Below, in pieces: positions 22,369 to 28,101 of a stretch of 28,101 nt of DNA. The notes under the pieces were generated by a model. The model had not been told where the DNA came from. It searched no databases and worked only from the letters and a program-made list of their open reading frames with translations. The DNA is taken from positions 1 through 28,101 of the IMG/VR virus record IMGVR_UViG_3300028844_003356; one strand, given 5' to 3'. The translations under genes and the position numbers were made by a program. This DNA comes from a virus. Within the stretch, counting starts at the first letter, position 1. Each line of letters starts with the position of its first letter.

Positions 22369-22866
22369 ATAGTTATGGGGCTTGATCAAAGCTATACATC
22401 AACAGGTGTGTGTGTATTCTCCGATGACGGGGAACTTATTCACCACTGTGTTATCAGATCAGAAAAGAATGAAGCAGTTGAACACGACAAGATCAGACGG
22501 GCTGTAGATATATCTGATGAAATAGCCAGGATTACCACTGATATGAATGTGGATGTGGTTTCTATCGAAGGATTGTCATTCGGTGGAAATGTCGGAAATA
22601 CGTCAAGAGATCTAGCGGGTCTTCAGTATCTTATTGTTTCTAAACTGTTAAACTGTGGGTGTGATGTCAAAATAACACCACCGAAACAGATTAAAAAGTT
22701 TGCCACAGGGTCTGGTAATGCTTCAAAGATCGAAATGTTTGAGGCATTACCAGAGAAAGTTAAGGAACGAATCGAAATATATAAGAAGACGAAGGGTAGG
22801 TATGATGTAACCGATGCCTATTGGATCGGAAAATATTGGTTTTCTTTGGAGAATGTGCATGTATGA
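22366..22866 (+). CDS. RuvC-like Holliday junction resolvase
   Basis: This 166-residue protein has the RuvC/RNase H-fold pattern: MGLDQSYTSTGV (D7) at the first strand, VVSIEGLSFGG (E68) after the second helix, LAGLQYLIVSKL helix, ITPPKQIKKFATGSGNASK (basic segment, K121), and YDVTDAYWIGKYW (D147, D150). These four acids would bind two magnesium ions. The size matches bacterial and phage RuvC-like resolvases. It would cut branched replicating DNA before packaging, the role of endonuclease VII (gp49) in T4. Its expression appears late, through the hairpin/promoter element directly before it. The last eight bases overlap the next gene. Confidence 0.85.
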   Translation: MIVMGLDQSYTSTGVCVFSDDGELIHHCVIRSEKNEAVEHDKIRRAVDISDEIARITTDMNVDVVSIEGLSFGGNVGNTSRDLAGLQYLIVSKLLNCGCDVKITPPKQIKKFATGSGNASKIEMFEALPEKVKERIEIYKKTKGRYDVTDAYWIGKYWFSLENVHV

Positions 22867-23182
22867 TGAAAAATTGGGATGGAGTGAAGTCGGTAGCGAT
22901 ATTTCGTTCAGTGCACTCGAAAATGAGATAGCAACCTTTTTCAAAGAGAATAAGAAGAAACCGATTGCTATTTTGATTTACGTCCTGAATCTTAGACATT
23001 CCGTAGACCAGTACACAAAACTTTGTGAAAATGAGAAAGAGCAAGTTTGCAACATGGCATGGAATGTGTTAGAATGGTTAAAGAGAAATACAAATTTAGG
23101 CTCTGGGTTGAAGAGTAACATACCACTGTGGTATTCTTCTGAGAGTGAGTGGAAATCGTTCAGAGACGGTTTCTTTAAGTAG
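22859..23182 (+). CDS. unknown small protein between resolvase and primase
   Basis: I do not recognise this 107-residue protein. It starts MYDEKLGWSEVGSDISFSAL and has a hydrophobic strand KPIAILIYVLNLRHS near residue 35, which is more likely a buried strand than a membrane helix because charged residues flank it closely. A Trp-rich end (MAWNVLEWLKR, PLWYSS, EWKSFRDGFF) suggests a compact soluble domain. The start at 22859 is chosen because GGAG ends seven bases before it and it overlaps the resolvase stop; ATG at 22853 is too close to that site. Coupling to the resolvase suggests a DNA-metabolism helper, but this is only context. Confidence 0.65.
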   Translation: MYDEKLGWSEVGSDISFSALENEIATFFKENKKKPIAILIYVLNLRHSVDQYTKLCENEKEQVCNMAWNVLEWLKRNTNLGSGLKSNIPLWYSSESEWKSFRDGFFK

Positions 23183-23199
23183 GATTGAGAGAGGACACA

Positions 23200-25320
23200 A
23201 TGACACAGCTTGACATTGCATTAAATTATGCCCGTAATGGTATTAAGATATTTCCTTGTACACAGCAGAAACGACCTGCGGTTCGTGGTGGTGATGGTTT
23301 TAAAGACGCCACAAACGACATTGAACAGGTGCGTGAATGGTGGGAGAAATACCCCAATGCCTTGGTTGGTGCACCCAATGATCAGTTTGTTGTCATTGAT
23401 GTTGACGTTGATGGGCTATGTGCGACCAACAAGTTGCTGGTGGAAACCGCCGTGAACGCTCTGAAGGCTAATGGTATCGTAACACCTGACTGTCTTGAGG
23501 TAACAACAAAATCTGGTGGAACCCATTTCTACTTCAAGAAAAACGAAAATGTAACCCGTCACATTTATTCACTACCTTCCATTGATCTCCTCTCCGATGG
23601 AGGGTATGTGATTCTTCCCGACCAAAGGGTTTACAAGTGCAAAACATCAAATACACCTTGGGATGCTATGGCGACCCTTCCCGCATTTGACCATGTGGCT
23701 TTCTGGGATCTTGCCTCTTCCATGGAAGAGGTAACAAAGACTTCCAAAAAACTAAAAAAAGAGTCAAAAGGTTCATGTAAGACTGCATATCGAAAAACCG
23801 CGAAGAAAAAAGACAAAGAAACGAGAGATCTTACGAGTATCCCAACACCAAAAAACGGTGAGGAGATTCTGACGACTGAAGAAGTTGACGAGCCTCGGAA
23901 GAACAGTATTAACTATAAAACCGGTGAAATTGAGTTTGAGCAAACTCCAGACATGTACAACGGTGTAAGTGAAGAAAAGAAGAAGACTGATTTTGTGGTT
24001 GAGTTTGATGACAACAACAGGCTGATACTGGACCGTCCAATTGACACATCAGTTATCAATGCCTTGTTTCATGATACACGGGTTCAAACCCGTCTCGGTC
24101 GTATGATGGGTCTGAACGTGCCTCGTGTCGGGGATACGAGCTTACAGAGATCAATAATCCCGACACACGTTGACAACAAACCTTCAATGGGTGTTCGTTG
24201 GAGTGGTGATAGAACTCATATCATAGTGCGTGATTTTTCTAACCATTTCTCAGACAAGTATAAGCAGGTTGATTACAATATTGTTCGCCTGTATGCAACT
24301 TGTAAATATAAGGCTCTTGTGCCACGGATGAAAAGCCCAGAGTTTACAATCTGGTTCATGAGGATGCTTGACGAAGCCGGTATCATCAACTGCACCGAGT
24401 TCGTCAAGTCTTACGGGTATACATACCAAGAACGGAACCTTTCCCCATCTGAGATAAAGGTTGCAGAAGGTCTTTTATACTTGGATGCCCTGAAGGAAAT
24501 GTATGATGGGTATTGCGGAACAACAACATACTCTGACAAATTCTGTGCCGCATGGTGTGGTATCGATCCATCCACTGGTAACAGAGCCAAGAACAAGCTG
24601 GTGGAACTTGGTTTCGCTAAAGTCGAAGGTATGTTTGATTGTTCTGGTGGCACACGAACAGATGGTTTTTTCGAGACTAGATTGTTGTCGGTTCGTACAA
24701 CAAAAATGAATTTGAAGTCTGCATTTCAGTTGAGAGATGAGTGTAAACAAAATGCAGAGAAAGAAGAGGAAGAAAAAATGGCAGAGCAGCAGCGACTGGT
24801 AACGTCTCTTGAGATGCGTGTATCACAAGAGGGATATCAGAAAATCATGAATTTTGCAATCGATCATGGTTTTGAAGACAAAGTACCTGAGAGGCGTAAC
24901 ATGTTCATCAACCTTGGTGGTTGTTATGGTATACATGAAATCAAAGAACCAGAGACGAATATGAATACTTTCTTCATGGGTGACCTGCGCATTGATAGGG
25001 TCACGGCTATGCAAGGTGACGGGGAGGTTCTGATCTTGGCCGGTGAGTCACCCTCAATCATGGAGTTTGCATCGTCTATTCAACGAGATAACGAACTTTA
25101 TAAAAAAGACCAATACACAGATGAACCTCTGATCGGTATTGTTATTTGTAACGACTTTAAACCAGAAGACGTTAAAACTGATTTTGTGTCTCTGGAGGCT
25201 AGGCTAAAAGAATACCTCGGGGGCGTTGTCTCCTTTGAGGATGTGAACATTCGGTACGAGAGTAGTGAAAACATGTTTAAGTACATCTATGACGGTCGTG
25301 AGGTTGATCTTGGGGAATGA
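23200..25320 (+). CDS. PrimPol-type DNA primase (bifunctional primase/polymerase domain)
   Basis: This 706-residue protein opens with a PrimPol domain (PF09250 type, about 1-175): YARNGIKIFPC, KDATND...VREWW, VVIDVDVDG (D67, D69), KSGGTHFYF (H109) and SIDLLSDGGYVILP (D129), the metal- and nucleotide-binding residues of archaeo-eukaryotic primases. A Lys-rich linker follows (about 175-260). A middle region has PTHVDNKPSMGVRWSGDRTH, which recalls the fold of CHC2 modules but without the cysteines. Then comes a winged-helix-like stretch (TYSDKFCAAWCGIDPSTGNR), as in replication initiators. No Walker motifs are visible, so it is not fused to a helicase. GAGAGGACACA before the ATG at 23200 rules out the upstream TTG at 23185. 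Confidence 0.82.
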   Translation: MTQLDIALNYARNGIKIFPCTQQKRPAVRGGDGFKDATNDIEQVREWWEKYPNALVGAPNDQFVVIDVDVDGLCATNKLLVETAVNALKANGIVTPDCLEVTTKSGGTHFYFKKNENVTRHIYSLPSIDLLSDGGYVILPDQRVYKCKTSNTPWDAMATLPAFDHVAFWDLASSMEEVTKTSKKLKKESKGSCKTAYRKTAKKKDKETRDLTSIPTPKNGEEILTTEEVDEPRKNSINYKTGEIEFEQTPDMYNGVSEEKKKTDFVVEFDDNNRLILDRPIDTSVINALFHDTRVQTRLGRMMGLNVPRVGDTSLQRSIIPTHVDNKPSMGVRWSGDRTHIIVRDFSNHFSDKYKQVDYNIVRLYATCKYKALVPRMKSPEFTIWFMRMLDEAGIINCTEFVKSYGYTYQERNLSPSEIKVAEGLLYLDALKEMYDGYCGTTTYSDKFCAAWCGIDPSTGNRAKNKLVELGFAKVEGMFDCSGGTRTDGFFETRLLSVRTTKMNLKSAFQLRDECKQNAEKEEEEKMAEQQRLVTSLEMRVSQEGYQKIMNFAIDHGFEDKVPERRNMFINLGGCYGIHEIKEPETNMNTFFMGDLRIDRVTAMQGDGEVLILAGESPSIMEFASSIQRDNELYKKDQYTDEPLIGIVICNDFKPEDVKTDFVSLEARLKEYLGGVVSFEDVNIRYESSENMFKYIYDGREVDLGE

Positions 25321-25327
25321 TGACTAT

Positions 25328-25347
25328 GAGGGGTTTTAACACCCCTC
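25328..25347. terminator. hairpin between converging primase and unknown genes
   Basis: GAGGGGT (25328-25334) pairs with ACCCCTC (25341-25347) around TTTAAC. It sits between two convergent stops. There is no adjacent U-tract (TTTTTT comes nine bases later on the plus strand), so termination is plausible but weaker than at the other hairpins. Confidence 0.5.
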
Positions 25348-25350
25348 GCA

Positions 25351-25866
25351 TTAACGTTTTTTGAACTTGGTATAGAACCCGTCGAAAGGTGTCTTTTTTG
25401 CAGCAACTTCAGGCCATTCATTGAGCTGAAACATTTTGACGGGGGAAAGACCAACAACCTTATACATCCTGACGAGGTATCTACTGTCTGGTATCGCTTT
25501 TTTGAGAGAATAGTAATCAATCATTATTGGGAGGTTTGATTTTATTCTGGCTCTATTTGTGTCGAGAACATATTTCAGTATTGCCTGTCTTAGACGGGGT
25601 GTGCCATATCGAAGGTTCAACCCAATGACCACGTTGTATGCGGGAATGTAGTTCATTGTCAATATAACAGGGTTCGGGTCGTTCTCGAAACCAGCATAGC
25701 GACATTCGCTAATACCACCAAGAGCGATGCTTTTTATCTTTTTCTTTTGGTAGGCTTTCGATGCATATGCGTTTGGGTTGATTAAACCCATACCCACTTT
25801 TTGCTCATCATACCCTTCGTATGAATCTAAAATATCTTTGTTTAACCCTTGTATGATATTTGGCAT
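25351..25866 (-). CDS. unknown late protein, 171 residues
   Basis: I do not recognise this protein with confidence. It begins MPNIIQGLNKDILDSYEGYD and then has KKKIKSIALGGISECRYAGF, a strand-rich core VILTMNYIPAYNVVIGLNLR, a helix TPRLRQAILKYVLDTNRARI, LPIMIDYYSLKKAIPDSRYL and VRMYKVVGLSPVKMFQLNEW. It is basic and looks soluble and compact, with no signal peptide or enzyme motif. A late-type element (25926-25933) and a place beside the portal gene suggest a structural or DNA-packaging role. CAAGGGT precedes the ATG by eight bases. It is the only minus-strand gene between the early unit and the portal. Confidence 0.75.
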   Translation of the reverse strand: MPNIIQGLNKDILDSYEGYDEQKVGMGLINPNAYASKAYQKKKIKSIALGGISECRYAGFENDPNPVILTMNYIPAYNVVIGLNLRYGTPRLRQAILKYVLDTNRARIKSNLPIMIDYYSLKKAIPDSRYLVRMYKVVGLSPVKMFQLNEWPEVAAKKTPFDGFYTKFKKR

Positions 25867-25878
25867 GTTGTAACCCTT

Positions 25879-25886
25879 GATAAATA
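25879..25886 (+). promoter_or_regulatory. late promoter element GATAAATA for the portal gene
   Basis: The plus strand reads GATAAATA 66 bases upstream of the portal start. It lies within the leader of the divergent 171-residue gene. Confidence 0.6.
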
Positions 25887-25900
25887 ACTAGAGAAAGTAT

Positions 25901-25916
25901 GAGGTAAAAATACCTC
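25901..25916. promoter_or_regulatory. symmetric hairpin in the shared leader of portal and unknown gene
   Basis: GAGGTA (25901-25906), AAAA, TACCTC (25911-25916) is a six-pair inverted repeat centred between two late elements that face each other. There is no U-tract, so it is more likely a 5' leader structure or a protein site than a terminator. Confidence 0.45.
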
Positions 25917-25925
25917 TGTTTAACT

Positions 25926-25933
25926 TATTTAGA
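25926..25933 (-). promoter_or_regulatory. late-type element TCTAAATA for the 171-residue gene
   Basis: The minus strand reads TCTAAATA, six of eight to the late consensus, 60 bases upstream of the start codon. Confidence 0.4.
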
Positions 25934-25951
25934 ATTTAGGAAAGCCTTATC

Positions 25952-27466
25952 ATGCCAGAATTAGTAGAAAACGTCTGGAACCCTGTTTCTCTTAAAAATG
26001 ACAAGGGTGGATATACAATATCAAACTATGCTGTGTCATCTAGCTGGTATAACAGGATCATCGACAACAGTGGGACTAGGTATACACGCCTCATGCGATA
26101 TGCAGAGGCTGACTGTGGTTCTGTGGAAATCGGTAGAGCGCTCGACGTTCTAGCAGAAGATATCTCATCTTGTAACGCAGATAACGAAGATGTATTTCTT
26201 ATCGAATATGAGGACGACTCAAAGATTAAGAAAACACAGATCAAGTTGCTGAACTCTGCTCTAGGTTTATGGGAAGACCGGACTGGAATGAAGAAAGATC
26301 TGTTCAACCATGTAAGAAGTGCACTGAAATATGGAATGAGAGCATTTCGTAAGTGTAAGGATGGTTCTCTTATGCTCATGCCTGCCGAGCGGTTTGTTGG
26401 TTATGTTCTGTCTGAAACCAATGAGGACGTGGTGACACACTATCTGTATGACCCGAATATCCAGCGCATTGACAGGAGAGGGGCATCAACATACAATAAT
26501 TACTCAAAGACCAATGCGGGGACTGGTTCAAAGGATTACGAAATAATCCCAGTTGATGAGCTTGTTGTTATGAAAGTAGGTGATGGTCCGTTTGGTGAAT
26601 CTGTAATCGAAAAGGTATACAAGACATATCGACAGTTGAGCCTTCTTGAAGATTCTGTTGTTATCTATCGAGTGGTTAGGGCACCTGAACGGAGATTGTA
26701 CTACATCGATGTTGGTAACTTACAAGGACCGAAGCGGGAACGAGCGATCGAACAGCAGCGTCTGAGACTGATGCAGAAACGTGTTTCAAAGAGTGGGCAG
26801 ATCGAAACCGATTATGACCCACATTCCACTGGGGAAGATATATTTATCCCGACGAACTCAACAGGTAAGGGCTCAAGGGTAGAGACACTACCGGCTGGGT
26901 CAAATCTTGGTGAATTGTCTGATCTCGAATGGTTCTATAAGAAGTTGGCTGCCGGACTTCGCATCCCGTCAAGTATGATCGACACACAGTCCCAAGAGCG
27001 TGATCAGTTCAGTGATATGCGAGTTGGTCAGATGTACCAAATCGAGATGAGGTACATGGGACATGTCAAGCGAATTAAAAACCAAATGACATATCCTCTT
27101 GTAGAAAATTTCGTTGAGTTTTGCCGTGAACGTGGTGTGAGTATACCGGAAGGGTTTACGTTCAGGATCAATGATTCTCAGTCATTTGCAACTTATAAAG
27201 AGATTGAGATTAACCAGACCCTGCTGAATGTATTCAACTCGACGCTTCAGATCAATCAATTATCCAAGAAGTATGCTCTTCAAAAATATCTGAATATGGA
27301 TATGGAAGAAATACGGGACAATGAAATCAATAAATTGCGTGAGCGTGGTGTTGATGATGAACAGATCAAGAAAATGCCAGAACATGTCATCGACAACATT
27401 GTTTATGGTGATGGTAGACTTGGATCTGAGTATGGTATAGAACCACAGGAACAAGGTAGATGGTAA
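25952..27466 (+). CDS. 20: portal protein, T4 gp20-like
   Basis: This 504-residue protein has the gp20 hallmark segment SVVIYRVVRAPERRLYYIDV then GNL. In T4 portals it is followed, as here, by a variable loop, RVETLPAGSNLGELSDLEWF and YKKLAAGLRIPSSMI. The N-terminal part has EIGRALDVLAEDI and a wing domain; the C-terminal part (YPLVENFVEFCRERG onward) gives stem and crown helices. The dodecameric portal sits at one head vertex, starts head assembly and is the DNA gate. T4 gp20 is 524 residues. AGGAAAG precedes the ATG at a rather long distance. A late element lies upstream and a bidirectional terminator ends it (27470-27496). Confidence 0.93.
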   Translation: MPELVENVWNPVSLKNDKGGYTISNYAVSSSWYNRIIDNSGTRYTRLMRYAEADCGSVEIGRALDVLAEDISSCNADNEDVFLIEYEDDSKIKKTQIKLLNSALGLWEDRTGMKKDLFNHVRSALKYGMRAFRKCKDGSLMLMPAERFVGYVLSETNEDVVTHYLYDPNIQRIDRRGASTYNNYSKTNAGTGSKDYEIIPVDELVVMKVGDGPFGESVIEKVYKTYRQLSLLEDSVVIYRVVRAPERRLYYIDVGNLQGPKRERAIEQQRLRLMQKRVSKSGQIETDYDPHSTGEDIFIPTNSTGKGSRVETLPAGSNLGELSDLEWFYKKLAAGLRIPSSMIDTQSQERDQFSDMRVGQMYQIEMRYMGHVKRIKNQMTYPLVENFVEFCRERGVSIPEGFTFRINDSQSFATYKEIEINQTLLNVFNSTLQINQLSKKYALQKYLNMDMEEIRDNEINKLRERGVDDEQIKKMPEHVIDNIVYGDGRLGSEYGIEPQEQGRW

Positions 27467-27469
27467 AAT

Positions 27470-27496
27470 AAAAGGGATCACAATGATCCCTTTTTT
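27470..27496. terminator. bidirectional terminator between portal and endonuclease copy 3
   Basis: AAAAGGGATCA (27470-27480) pairs with TGATCCCTTTT (27484-27494) around CAA, with TTTTTT at 27491-27496 on the plus strand and TTTTATTTT on the minus strand. The minus-strand stop TGA (27480-27478) of the endonuclease lies in the stem. Confidence 0.9.
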
Positions 27497-28101
27497 AATG
27501 AATATTTTATGAGTCCAGAGTCGAAGACCTGTAAAAACCCATTCTCTTCCATTATCTGTTTTTCCGTCTTTGTGTCACTATAGTTTGGTAGGTATTTTAA
27601 TTTTTTCTTCATAAACATTCCACGACCATATCTGATGCCGTCTTTTGTATAAAACATTGATGGTTGTGTTATTTTTATTTTATCGAAGCCGTTCTTTTCA
27701 TAAACACCACCACGACTTATTGACATATCTGCGTATGAAATGATTTCACACCACTCATTGGTTCTCATAAAAAACTTCAGCATTTTACTGAAACAACCGA
27801 CAACGAGACGATCTGTGCAGAATCTAACAAGTTCCCACACACCATTCTGTCTTTTTCTGAATATCATACAACCAACCATATCATCGCTATCGTTGTCGTA
27901 ACAACCAAGATATAGAGAACCAGTTGCACTACCTTGTATGTGGTTGACATTGAGTAGATTCTTTGTCGCTTTATGTGTCGTCTCTCTTACTGTTGTGTTT
28001 CTTGCATACACCCTTTTACCTTCATACAAGCCCAGTTCAATCCTTATTTTGTTTTTAATGATCTCTCTTTTTATTTCGTCATCCCATTGATCACTCCATA
28101 T
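27478..28101 (-). CDS. Vsr-type homing endonuclease, C-terminal part (copy 3, cut by window edge)
   Basis: This is a partial gene: 207 codons and the stop lie in the window and the 5' part is beyond the right edge. The first visible residues, IWSDQWDDEIKREIIKNKIR, align with the end of the nuclease core of copies 1 and 2 (HVWEDDW...VVKNKIK). The GNAT-like region follows with RVYARNTTV, VNHIQGSATGSLYLG, WELVRFC, YADMSISRGGVYEKNGFDKI and FMKKKL, and it ends VFDSGLIKYSLKKGSL. It is more diverged from the other two than they are from each other. A TTG at 28027-28029 could act as a start but is interior to the family. The gene converges on the portal gene. Confidence 0.82.
   Translation of the reverse strand: MWSDQWDDEIKREIIKNKIRIELGLYEGKRVYARNTTVRETTHKATKNLLNVNHIQGSATGSLYLGCYDNDSDDMVGCMIFRKRQNGVWELVRFCTDRLVVGCFSKMLKFFMRTNEWCEIISYADMSISRGGVYEKNGFDKIKITQPSMFYTKDGIRYGRGMFMKKKLKYLPNYSDTKTEKQIMEENGFLQVFDSGLIKYSLKKGSL

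Overview
The window is a piece of an AT-rich genome of a large contractile-tailed phage (myovirus) of the T4 superfamily in the broad sense. It carries recognisable relatives of T4 gp5.4, gp5, gp27, gp53, gp26, gp19, gp18, gp20, gp46, gp47 and gp55. Its gene order and enzyme choice are not those of T4 itself: the spike is fused to an M15 peptidase, there is a PrimPol-type primase, and the Holliday-junction resolvase is RuvC-like. Purine-rich Shine-Dalgarno sites, sigma70-like promoters and T4-type late promoters (NNTAAATA) fit a Gram-negative host. No tRNA, rRNA, CRISPR array or insertion sequence is visible.

Layout. Positions 50-12361 (minus strand) hold a tail module. In transcription order it has tail tube, two tube-like paralogs, a gp26-like assembly chaperone with a second-frame extension, a 749-residue coiled-coil protein, the tape measure (broken by a frameshift), a tube/baseplate junction protein, a LysM/gp53-like protein, the gp27-like hub, the gp5-like spike with M15 peptidase, and the PAAR tip. 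Positions 12469-16191 (plus strand) hold two Vsr-type homing endonuclease genes lying between the tube and sheath genes. Positions 16224-17943 (minus) hold the sheath and a small leader gene. Positions 17944-18491 form a 548-base non-coding divide with a direct duplication of about 180 bp that carries a hairpin. Positions 18492-25320 (plus) hold the gp55-like late sigma factor, gp47/gp46 nuclease, RuvC-like resolvase, an unknown protein and the PrimPol primase. Position 25351-25866 (minus) is an unknown gene, and 25952-27466 (plus) is the portal. A third homing endonuclease gene (minus) runs off the right edge.

How it works together. An early promoter at 18424 should drive the sigma factor and the recombination genes. 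The gp55-like factor would then read late elements of the form NNTAAATA, which I find 30-95 bases upstream of most structural genes. Intrinsic terminators bound the units, and several contain the stop codon of the preceding gene. At the resolvase gene, one 38-base element combines terminator, ribosome-site-masking hairpin and late promoter, a layout resembling T4 gene 49.

Most worth checking are the GA-repeat frameshift in the tape measure gene, the +1-frame extension of the chaperone, the resolvase switch, the duplicated intergenic element and the face-to-face late promoters before the portal. Functional names come from motif recognition by eye, without a database search.
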